DNA of 64,000 bases from Blastopirellula retiformator (GTDB taxonomy: Bacteria > Planctomycetota > Planctomycetia > Pirellulales > Pirellulaceae). The stretch is from the NCBI RefSeq assembly GCF_007859755.1, contig NZ_SJPF01000002.1, positions 205,729 to 269,728 on the forward strand. The letters are read 5' to 3'. The position numbers were made by a program, and so were the translations under genes. Each line of letters begins with the position of its first letter. Within the stretch, counting starts at the first letter, position 1. Of this stretch, positions 25,750 to 33,564 are shown one piece after another. The notes beneath the pieces were generated by a model. That model saw nothing but the letters and a program-made list of their open reading frames with translations. It was not told the DNA's origin and searched no databases.

Positions 25750-26903
25750 GCAAGGAACATCATCCGCAGGTTCTGCCGCGGCAGGCCTATTTCGATCAAA
25801 CCATCTTCGACAATGAGATGGAAACCATCATGATGCCCGCGTGGCATGCCGTCGCCCTGATGCACGAACTGCCGAAAGACGGTTCGTTCCTGACGATGGA
25901 CATCTTCGATCGCCCAATCATCTTGTGGCGGAAGGGAGATGAGGTTTGCGGCTTTTTGAACGTCTGTTCGCACCGCTACGCCAAGCTGACCTGCAAGGGG
26001 TGCGGGGTCGCTGAGCGATTGCACTGCCAGTATCACGGCTGGGAGTTTGATGAAACCGGCAATGTCCGCAAGATTCCAGATGCGAAGACATTCAAGCCCC
26101 TGCAAAAAGGGATGCTTGGCCTTAAAAAATTCCGCGTGGAGCGCTGCGGGGAGTTGGTCTTTTTGAATCTGACCGACGAAGGCCCGAGCCTGCGAGAGTT
26201 TCTGGGCGATAAGTTCGAGATGTACGAGAGTTGGTTTACGCCGGAGATGCATACGGCGATCGTCATGACCCGCACAATCGACGCCAACTGGAAGTGCCTG
26301 GTCGAGAACGCGCTAGAGAGCTACCACACCACGACGGTGCATCCGCAGACGTTCGGCCAGTTTCCGGATGAAAAAGATATCCAGCACACGATGCAAGAAC
26401 ATTGGACGTCGATGTTCGTTGATTACAGTGAAGAACGATCGGTGCGGGCGACGCTCGACATGATTGGTCACCTCGCGGTTGGCCGTCCGCGGGACGGATC
26501 GTACGAACATATCCTGCACTACCCCAACGTGATGATGGCGCGACTGTCGCTCTATCGATGGGTCGAGTGCGTAATCCCGGTTTCGCCCGGTCGATCATTG
26601 TCGGTGGTTCGCCTGATGTGCCATATCGGCCAGAAGGGGCAACTGCGACGGTTATGGAACCGGTTTTTCGTGACCAAATGGGCGCGAGACTTTTTGACCA
26701 AGGTCGGCTCGGAAGATGCCCGGGTGTTGGTGCAGATTCAGAAAGGGATTGCCGCTCCTGATGAACCGATGGGCGGATTGATCTCGACGCGTGAAGAACG
26801 CATTTTCCATTTTCAGAAATACGTCGAGAAAGCGAGCGGATTGGCTGGCTTTTGCGACGAAAGCGATGTACTTCCAATTCGATTTTCAGGAAACGCAACA
26901 TGA
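25740..26903 (+). CDS. Rieske non-heme iron oxygenase, alpha subunit type
   Basis: 387 residues. The N-terminal Rieske [2Fe-2S] site is CSHRY with CQYHGW (C-x-H and C-x2-H). The C-terminal catalytic domain has the mononuclear iron motif ENALESYHTTTVHP. The family hydroxylates, desaturates or demethylates, with electrons from a separate reductase that is not encoded here. Start at ATG 25740 with AGGAG about 10 nt upstream. It overlaps the transferase gene upstream and the reductase gene downstream (ATGA), so it is almost certainly a tailoring step on the lipid product. Aromatic substrates are typical of the family, but a lipid or amine substrate is equally possible here. Confidence 0.9.
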   Translation: MFVSKEHHPQVLPRQAYFDQTIFDNEMETIMMPAWHAVALMHELPKDGSFLTMDIFDRPIILWRKGDEVCGFLNVCSHRYAKLTCKGCGVAERLHCQYHGWEFDETGNVRKIPDAKTFKPLQKGMLGLKKFRVERCGELVFLNLTDEGPSLREFLGDKFEMYESWFTPEMHTAIVMTRTIDANWKCLVENALESYHTTTVHPQTFGQFPDEKDIQHTMQEHWTSMFVDYSEERSVRATLDMIGHLAVGRPRDGSYEHILHYPNVMMARLSLYRWVECVIPVSPGRSLSVVRLMCHIGQKGQLRRLWNRFFVTKWARDFLTKVGSEDARVLVQIQKGIAAPDEPMGGLISTREERIFHFQKYVEKASGLAGFCDESDVLPIRFSGNAT

Positions 26904-27664
26904 TTAACCTCTCCGGACGTATCGCTTTGGTTACCGGAAGTTCGCGCGGCATGGGGCGAGCTTGCGCATTGCGACTGGCCGAAGCAGGCTCCGACGTGAT
27001 CGTGAACTACGTCACGTCGCGCACCGCCGCGATGGAAACGGCCAAAGAGATTCGGGCGATGGGGCGCCGCTCCTTCGTCGTCAAAGCCGACGTCAGCCAA
27101 AAAGACGACGTCGAATCGATGATGGAATATATCAGCGAACACATCCAGCAGCTTGACATCATCGTCAGCAACGCGGCGACCGGCGGCTTTCGTCCGTTGA
27201 TGGCCGCTAACGAAAAGCACTTTGAAAACACCTACCACACCAACGTGTTGGCGTTGCTCTACCTGGTGCAAGCTGCTTTGCCCCTGCTGGTCAAGAGCCA
27301 AGGCCGCGCCAAGGTGATCGGCATCAGCAGCCATGGCTCGGACATGGCTTTGCCGTGGTATGGTTTGATCGGTAGCTCGAAGGCGGCCCTGGAAAGCCTG
27401 GCTCGTCACCTGACGCTGGAAGTCGGCGACAAGGGCGTTAACGTCAACGTCGTCAAGTCGGGCCTTGTCGAAACTGACTCGACCAAGCGACTGCCGGGCG
27501 CCGGCGAGATGTTCGATCATCGCAAAGACAAGACGATGATGGGCGATCGGATGCTGTCGGTCGAAGACATCGCGGATGCGGTCCTGTTTTTGGCCTCGCC
27601 GCTGTCGGATCTCGTGCAAGGCGAAACGCTGGTCGTCGATGGCGGCGCCGCGGTTCACGTTTAG
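26900..27664 (+). CDS. SDR oxidoreductase, FabL-like enoyl/3-oxoacyl-ACP reductase
   Basis: 254 residues, Rossmann fold with LVTGSSRGMGRACALRLAEAG for NAD(P) binding, SNAATGGFRPLM, and a Tyr-x6-Lys catalytic pair (WYGLIGSSKAALESL). The Y-x6-K spacing and the RPLM(A)..EKHFENT region match FabL/FabI-type enoyl-ACP reductases rather than FabG (Y-x3-K). Since the megasynthase has no enoyl reductase domain, this gene may supply that step in trans. Its ATG overlaps the Rieske stop. The end VVDGGAAVHV is SDR-typical. Substrate specificity is inferred. Confidence 0.82.
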   Translation: MINLSGRIALVTGSSRGMGRACALRLAEAGSDVIVNYVTSRTAAMETAKEIRAMGRRSFVVKADVSQKDDVESMMEYISEHIQQLDIIVSNAATGGFRPLMAANEKHFENTYHTNVLALLYLVQAALPLLVKSQGRAKVIGISSHGSDMALPWYGLIGSSKAALESLARHLTLEVGDKGVNVNVVKSGLVETDSTKRLPGAGEMFDHRKDKTMMGDRMLSVEDIADAVLFLASPLSDLVQGETLVVDGGAAVHV

Positions 27665-27700
27665 TCGATTGCTTGGAGACTTAGGGCTAGTTTTCTTAAC

Positions 27701-29200
27701 ATGAAGTATCACCTGTTAACTGGCGCCACGGGCTTGCTCGGCCGCTATTTGATTCGCGATTTGACCCTGGCGGATATTCCGCTGGCGGTCGTAGTGCGCG
27801 GCTCGCGCTTTGAGTCGGCCGCCCAGCGAATTGAAACGGCCATGGCCTATTGGGAGACGGAACTGGGACGCGCACTCGTCCGCCCCGTCGTCCTGGAAGG
27901 CGACATTGCCAAACCCGGCCTAGGCATGTCGCAAGCTGATCAGGCCTGGGTGGCGCAAAACTGCGAAGCGGTCGTGCACTCGGCGGCGTCGCTTACCTTT
28001 TACGCCGACGAAGAAGATGGCGAACCGTGGCGGAGCAACATCCAGGGGACGCGCAACGTCCTGGGACTGTGCCGCGATGCCGGGATTCGCCAACTGCATC
28101 ACGTTTCGACCGCCTACGTCTGCGGCCGTCGCCGCGATGTGATTCGTGAAGAAGAAGTCGACGTCGGTCAAGAGCCGAGCAACGACTACGAATCGAGCAA
28201 GTTGACGGCCGAGAAAGAAGTTCGCGCCGCTGATTTCCTCGACGTGCTCACGATGCATCGTCCTTCGATCATCGTCGGCGACGCCGAAACCGGATTCACC
28301 GTCTCGTACCACGGGTTCTATACGCCGCTGCGACTGGTTCACGCCTTGGTGACCTCGCTGCCGTGGGACCTGTTCGTGCAGTGCGACCTGCTGGGCGCGC
28401 TTAAACTGGATGGCTCGGAACGGAAGAACCTGGTTCCGGTCGATTGGGTTTCGGCGGCAATGACCGAAGTCATTCGGAAACCGGAATTGCACGGTCAAAC
28501 CTACCACTTTACCAACCCGAATCCGGCGACGGTGGCCGATATGCTGGGGTCGCTCGCTTCGATGGTGATGGCTTTGGCCAAGCCGGGTAAAGAGGCGTCC
28601 GAAGCGGCGAAGAACATTTCGATCGACGACGTCGCCGCGAATTTTCGCGAACAGATGTGGGTCTACCAGTCGTATTGGAGCGATGACCCGTCGTTCGATT
28701 CGACCCATACCGAGCAGGCGCTTCCTTACCTGCCCTGCCCTCCGGTCGACGACGCGATGATGGATCGCCTGGTCGCGTTCGCCTTAGAGAAGAACTTCGG
28801 CTGGCCCCGCGAGGCTTCGGCAAAAATTAAATATCCGGTCGCCCAAGATTTGGAACCTTGGCTCGACAGCGCCAAGCGGCTAGAAGGCGACTCCGCGGAT
28901 CGACGGTACGTTAGTCTGCAGATCTGCGGCAGCGGCGGCGGCCAGTGGCACATGATCGTTGATCATGGTCGCGTGGTTGGCGTTGGGGCCGGTCTGCAAG
29001 ACGGCGACAGCCCGACCTGCTATTTGAACAGCGATACTTTTACGCGACTGACGCGTGGAGAACTCTCCTGGGAATCGGCTTTGCAGTCAGGTCGTCTCGT
29101 GACGACAGGAAATGCGGCAAGTTCCGATCAGCTCGCTCGTTGTTTTCACGATCTTGCCTCTTTGACCTGCTCCGACACCACTAACAACTGCGCCAACTGA
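27701..29200 (+). CDS. Thioester-reductase-like SDR with C-terminal SCP2-like domain
   Basis: 499 residues. The first ~300 are an extended SDR of the NAD_binding_4/male-sterility type (LTGATGLLGRYLIRDL, HSAASLTFYADE, HVSTAYVCGRRRD, DYESSKLTAEKEVR as Tyr-x3-Lys, then MHRPSIIVGDAETG). This fold ends many PKS/NRPS lines by reducing an acyl thioester to aldehyde or alcohol. The last ~110 residues (GGGQWHMIVDHG, DSPTCYLNSDTFTRLTRGELSWESAL) look like an SCP2 lipid-binding domain. With no thioesterase in the megasynthase, this is the best candidate for reductive chain release. The SCP2 tail could hold the lipid. Both roles are inferred. Confidence 0.8.
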   Translation: MKYHLLTGATGLLGRYLIRDLTLADIPLAVVVRGSRFESAAQRIETAMAYWETELGRALVRPVVLEGDIAKPGLGMSQADQAWVAQNCEAVVHSAASLTFYADEEDGEPWRSNIQGTRNVLGLCRDAGIRQLHHVSTAYVCGRRRDVIREEEVDVGQEPSNDYESSKLTAEKEVRAADFLDVLTMHRPSIIVGDAETGFTVSYHGFYTPLRLVHALVTSLPWDLFVQCDLLGALKLDGSERKNLVPVDWVSAAMTEVIRKPELHGQTYHFTNPNPATVADMLGSLASMVMALAKPGKEASEAAKNISIDDVAANFREQMWVYQSYWSDDPSFDSTHTEQALPYLPCPPVDDAMMDRLVAFALEKNFGWPREASAKIKYPVAQDLEPWLDSAKRLEGDSADRRYVSLQICGSGGGQWHMIVDHGRVVGVGAGLQDGDSPTCYLNSDTFTRLTRGELSWESALQSGRLVTTGNAASSDQLARCFHDLASLTCSDTTNNCAN

Positions 29201-29213
29201 AAGACACACAGCA

Positions 29214-30584
29214 ATGAACGGGGGTAACGCCATGACGGGAATGATTTCCAAAACGGATTCGAGCGGAGCGGCGATAAGTGCGAAAACGCTGGAACGCGGC
29301 CGAAAAAGCATCGCCGGCGGCGATAGCAGCACGATGCGGGTTCTGCCGTATCACATTCCGCTGGTCGCCGACCGCGGCGAAGGCTGCCGCCTTTGGGACG
29401 TCGACGGCAACGAATACATCGACTTGAACATGGCGTACGGGCCGCTGCTGTTGGGCCATCGTCCCAAGCAAGTCATCGAAGCGGTGTATCGTCAGATCTC
29501 GGAACAAGGGAGCCAGCTTGGCTTTCCGACCGAAGTGACGATTCGCGTCGCCGAGAAGCTGAAGATGCTGTTCCCCAGCATTGAACTTCTCCGATTCGCC
29601 AACTCGGGCACCGAAGCGTGCGCCTCGGCGATTCGCCTGGCTCGCACCTACACCGGTCGCCGCAAGCTGATCATGTTTGAAGGTCACTACCACGGCTGGA
29701 GCGAAGCGGTCTTCACCAAGTACCACGCTCCGCTCGACATGCTGCCGGAATGTGGGTACGGCCCGGCCATCCCGGGCACCAGCGGCATGACCGACGCCCT
29801 GGACGACGTGATCACGGTTCAGTGGAACGATCTCGACGCCCTGGAACGTTGCTTGGGAGAGCATGGCGCCGACGCCGCGGCGGTCATCATGGAGCCGATC
29901 TCGGGTAACGCCGGTTTGATCATGCCCCGTGAAGGCTACTTGCAGTCGGTTCGCGAGATGATCCATGACCGCGGCGGTTTGTTGATTTTTGACGAAGTGA
30001 TCACCGGTATGCGAGTTTCGCCGGGCGGCGCCCAAGAGCACTACATGGTCTCGCCCGACATCTCGGTCGTCTCGAAGGCGATGGGTGGCGGTTACCCGGT
30101 TGGTTCGTTCGGCGCCTCGGCCGAAATCATGAGCTGCATCACCGATGGCCCGCTGTTCCACGGCGGCGTGTTCTCGGGCAATGCGATCGTGATGTCGGCG
30201 GCGGAAGCGGTTCTCGATACGGTCCTGGCCGACAAAGAGAACATCTACGCTCACCTGCACGCCGTTGCCGATCAATTGGCCGGCGGCATCAGAGAGATCT
30301 ACACGCGGCTCAACATTCCGGCCCACGTCAATCACCTTGGCCCGTTGCTGGCCGGTCTGATTACGAAGGAAGAGGTCGAAGGGCTGTACAACTATCGCGA
30401 CGTTCGCCGTCACTGCGACTTCGAGCGTTACATTCAGTTCCAGCACCACATGCAGCGTGCCGGCGTTTACTTTCATCCGAATGAATTTGAACCGATGTTC
30501 CTGTCCACCGCGCACACGTCGGCCGACATCGACGAAGTGCTGGAAAAATGGGAAGATGGAGCCCGCCAGTGTCTGGTCCGGTAA
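29214..30584 (+). CDS. Class III aminotransferase (glutamate-1-semialdehyde aminomutase-like)
   Basis: 456 residues. PLP fold type I: WDVDGNEYIDLNMAYGPLLLGH, FANSGTEACASAIRLAR, FEGHYHGWSEAV, LLIFDEVITGMRVSPGG, and the PLP lysine Lys288 in VVSKAMGGGYPVG. This subgroup includes GSA aminomutase and aminotransferases of natural-product clusters. In this setting it could aminate the aldehyde made by the preceding reductase, or a keto group on the chain, giving a fatty amine. A heme-pathway role is unlikely given the neighbours. Start ATG 29214; ATG 29232, preceded by a GGGGGT, is an alternative. The 3' end overlaps the next gene by 16 bp. Confidence 0.88.
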   Translation: MNGGNAMTGMISKTDSSGAAISAKTLERGRKSIAGGDSSTMRVLPYHIPLVADRGEGCRLWDVDGNEYIDLNMAYGPLLLGHRPKQVIEAVYRQISEQGSQLGFPTEVTIRVAEKLKMLFPSIELLRFANSGTEACASAIRLARTYTGRRKLIMFEGHYHGWSEAVFTKYHAPLDMLPECGYGPAIPGTSGMTDALDDVITVQWNDLDALERCLGEHGADAAAVIMEPISGNAGLIMPREGYLQSVREMIHDRGGLLIFDEVITGMRVSPGGAQEHYMVSPDISVVSKAMGGGYPVGSFGASAEIMSCITDGPLFHGGVFSGNAIVMSAAEAVLDTVLADKENIYAHLHAVADQLAGGIREIYTRLNIPAHVNHLGPLLAGLITKEEVEGLYNYRDVRRHCDFERYIQFQHHMQRAGVYFHPNEFEPMFLSTAHTSADIDEVLEKWEDGARQCLVR

Positions 30585-32050
30585 TTTCCGATTCGATTTG
30601 GAGCGCCTCGCCCATCCTGGATGCTGTCGAGAACTATCGCGGCAGCATCGTTGACCTGGATGCGGGGCGCGTCATTTCGGCGGAGGAGTTCGCCCGCGCT
30701 CGAGAAGCGATCATGCGCACGTTTCGCCAGCAGGGCTTAGCTGCTGGCGATCGCGTTTTGGTAACGATCGGAAATGGCCCGCTGTTTCCGGCGGTGCTGG
30801 CGGCGCTGCTCACGTGCGAAGCCTCGCCGCTGCTAGTGCATGTCATGACGCCGTCAGCCGAACTGGCCCGCTACTCAAAGCGGTTTGGCGTGAAATGGCT
30901 GGTTGGTTTTGGCGGCGATACGCAAGTCGCGTCGGTCTTGAAGTCGGCGGCGCAGCTCGAGCCGCTCGCCGGTTGGAATTTGCTGTGGGGCGCCTTTCCC
31001 GAGCCAAGCGTCGTCCCCGGCCCCGAACTGAAAGGCGTGCCGCTTCATCCGACTTCCGGTTCGACCGGTTTGCCGAAGATCGCGCTACGGCCTGGCTTTG
31101 CGGCGATGGAAGAAGCGCGGCACTACGCAGAGACGATGGCGATTTGCGAAGACGACTGTCTGTTCGCCATTCCGCCGATGAGCCACGCTTACGGCTATGG
31201 CCTGACGGTGATGACGCCGCTTCTCTCGGGCGCCAGCGTCGTGACGACCGCCAACTTCAGCATCAAGAAGTTGGGAGAAGTCTTGCGCGACTATCCGGTG
31301 ACGGTCTTGCCGATGGTACCGGCGCATATCGACATGCTTCTGTTTGGCGGTGCGATCGACTTTGGTCGGCTCCGTTGGCTATTGACGGCGGGCTCGATGA
31401 TGCCGCGTCGTTCGGCGGTGCAGTTCCGCAAGAAGACGGGCGTCACCGTTTGTCCTCTCTACGGCACAACCGAAACTGGCGGCATTTCCGTCGCCACGAC
31501 CGCCGATGGCGAAGATGTCGATGGCCGCGTCGGTCCGCCGATGAACGGAGTGAAGGTCTGCGTGCGACCTCCGGCAGATGCCGAAGCGCAAGGTCTGGAA
31601 TCGGGCGTCGGCAAAGTCCACATCCAAAACAGCTCGATGATGGCCGGCTACCTGGATGACCAAGGCGCCATATTGCATCCGTGGGATGCCGACGGATGGT
31701 TCGAAACCGGCGACCTGGGCAAAATCGCATCGGACGGCGTGATTCATCTGCGCGGTCGAACCGGCGAGATGATCAATGTCCTGGGGTTGAAGGTCGTGCC
31801 GTGCGAGGTTGAAGAAACGATCGCCGCAATGCCGGGCGTTCGTGAGGTAAAAGTATACGGAAGTCGCCTGGCGTCGCAGGCCGAGATCGTCAAAGCGGCG
31901 ATCGCCGTCGACCCCGGAGTTGATGAACTGTCGATTCGGGCTTACTGCGAAGAGCATCTGGTCTACTACAAGCGTCCGCAGGCGATCGCCCTGGTCGACG
32001 CGTTGCCTCGTTCGCCGGCCGGCAAGATCGTTCGCGATCAACTTCCTTAG
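30569..32050 (+). CDS. Acyl/aryl-adenylating AMP-dependent ligase
   Basis: 493 residues from GTG 30569, with GGAG 7 nt upstream and inside the end of the aminotransferase gene. ANL-superfamily motifs: TSGSTGLPK (A3), YGTTETGG (A5), GWFETGDLG (A7), and PRSPAGKIVRDQL with the A10 lysine. It activates a carboxylate as acyl-AMP and passes it to CoA or an ACP thiol. In this cluster it could load a starter unit or activate the acyl group used by the downstream condensation-type enzyme. The sequence alone does not give the acid; there is no obvious FAAL-specific insertion. Confidence 0.88.
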   Translation: MSGPVISDSIWSASPILDAVENYRGSIVDLDAGRVISAEEFARAREAIMRTFRQQGLAAGDRVLVTIGNGPLFPAVLAALLTCEASPLLVHVMTPSAELARYSKRFGVKWLVGFGGDTQVASVLKSAAQLEPLAGWNLLWGAFPEPSVVPGPELKGVPLHPTSGSTGLPKIALRPGFAAMEEARHYAETMAICEDDCLFAIPPMSHAYGYGLTVMTPLLSGASVVTTANFSIKKLGEVLRDYPVTVLPMVPAHIDMLLFGGAIDFGRLRWLLTAGSMMPRRSAVQFRKKTGVTVCPLYGTTETGGISVATTADGEDVDGRVGPPMNGVKVCVRPPADAEAQGLESGVGKVHIQNSSMMAGYLDDQGAILHPWDADGWFETGDLGKIASDGVIHLRGRTGEMINVLGLKVVPCEVEETIAAMPGVREVKVYGSRLASQAEIVKAAIAVDPGVDELSIRAYCEEHLVYYKRPQAIALVDALPRSPAGKIVRDQLP

Positions 32051-32080
32051 TCCTTCCGCCCTGCTGTAGGGAGATCGCCG

Positions 32081-33472
32081 ATGTCGCAAGTCGCAGACGT
32101 TCCCAAATCGGACTACGCCGCCGCGATAAGCAAGGTCTTTCCTCTGCCGCTGTCGCCGGTAGAGAAGTTCATGTTCGCCGATACGCGTCCGCAGTATCCG
32201 ATGATTTGCGACGCCGAGGCCCGCTTTCAAGGCACGGTAGAACGTGGCCCGTTTGAGGAAGGGCTGAACTTTGCGCTAGAGCGAGCGCCGATGTTTCGCA
32301 GCGTCATCGAGAACGACAAGAAGCGGGGCCTAGTTTGGCAACTGTGCGATCGTCGGCCCGAAGTCGATTGGGGCGAATATGGCGAGCCGTACATCGACGG
32401 TTACGATCAGGTGATCGATCTGACCAAAGATGTCGGCCTGCGCGTTTTTGTCCGTAGCGGCAGTGACCGATCGACGGTGATGTTTCACTTTCATCATGCC
32501 TGTGCCGATGGTGTGGGAAGCTTTGCTTTCATTGAAGACTTCTTGACGGGGTACAACAACGCGACTCCCGGAGCCAAGCCGGCGACGCCGCGCAAGTTGG
32601 AGCCCGAGCGTCTGCTGGATCGCTGCAACTCGGCGCTGGAGAATCCGAGCGTCTGGAAGGGACTTTGCGACGTCGGCAGCGGCATCGCTTCGGCGTTTCG
32701 CTTCTTCGCCGATCGGCCGTTGCCGCTCACCAGCGGTCTGCCGCTAGCGGAGCCAGGCGCCGAGCGCAAGCAACGCGGTCCGGTTTCGGTTGCGCTCTCC
32801 AACGAAACGACCGTGGCGCTACGACGATTTTCGACCGAAACGAAGGTGACGCTCAACGACTTGCTCCTGCGCGACTTGTTCTTAGCGCTCAATGAGCAGA
32901 TCGAAACGCAAGGATTTCCGATCAAACGTCGTCAATTGCGGGTACTCATGCCGCAAAACCTACGTGGTCGCGGCGACAAGGCGATGCCGACGACCAACGA
33001 CATTGGTTTCGCGTTTTTGACGCGGCGCGGCGACTTCTGTCAGAAACCAGACGAGTTGCTGAAGTCGCTGGCTTGGGAGACGAACGCCATTCGCGGTGAT
33101 CGCTTGTCGCGGTATTTCATTGGCGGGCTAGCCGGTATCCAGGCGGTCGGCGCTCATCCGTGGATCGTCAATGGTCGTTTCTGTTTCGCGACGGCGGTGC
33201 TGACCAACTTGGGCAATTCATGGCGGCGATTCGCCACCAAGCTACCAGTGGCCAACGGCGGTCTGGTCGCGGGCAATCTGGTGTACGATTCGTTGATTGG
33301 CATGCCGCCGGTTCGACCCCGCACGGCCGCCGCCTTCAGCGTTACGACCACCGCCGAGCAGATAATTTTGTCGCTAAAACAGGACCAATTTCAATTTACC
33401 CGACAAGAATCGACTGACGCATTGAACTCCTTTGCAAGCAAGGTGGCTGAAACGGTCGAACTGGCTCGATAG
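32081..33472 (+). CDS. Condensation-domain-like acyltransferase (HHxxxDG)
   Basis: 463 residues with the hallmark FHHACADG motif (His138, His139, Asp143, Gly144) of the CAT/condensation-domain fold. That fold is shared by NRPS condensation domains, papA-type and wax-ester-type acyltransferases. The family joins an acyl thioester to an amine or hydroxyl. As the last gene of the run, 30 bp after the ligase, with GGGAG before its ATG, it is a good candidate to acylate the amino-lipid made by the preceding genes. It is free-standing with no carrier domain. Acceptor and donor are unknown. Confidence 0.8.
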   Translation: MSQVADVPKSDYAAAISKVFPLPLSPVEKFMFADTRPQYPMICDAEARFQGTVERGPFEEGLNFALERAPMFRSVIENDKKRGLVWQLCDRRPEVDWGEYGEPYIDGYDQVIDLTKDVGLRVFVRSGSDRSTVMFHFHHACADGVGSFAFIEDFLTGYNNATPGAKPATPRKLEPERLLDRCNSALENPSVWKGLCDVGSGIASAFRFFADRPLPLTSGLPLAEPGAERKQRGPVSVALSNETTVALRRFSTETKVTLNDLLLRDLFLALNEQIETQGFPIKRRQLRVLMPQNLRGRGDKAMPTTNDIGFAFLTRRGDFCQKPDELLKSLAWETNAIRGDRLSRYFIGGLAGIQAVGAHPWIVNGRFCFATAVLTNLGNSWRRFATKLPVANGGLVAGNLVYDSLIGMPPVRPRTAAAFSVTTTAEQIILSLKQDQFQFTRQESTDALNSFASKVAETVELAR

Positions 33473-33564
33473 GCGCAAAGAAGTTCACTGTCGTTTGTGC
33501 ACGATGTGTGGCTATGCTAGATTGAACGTACGGATGCCGTTCCCACCTAGAAAAAGCCCACCTC

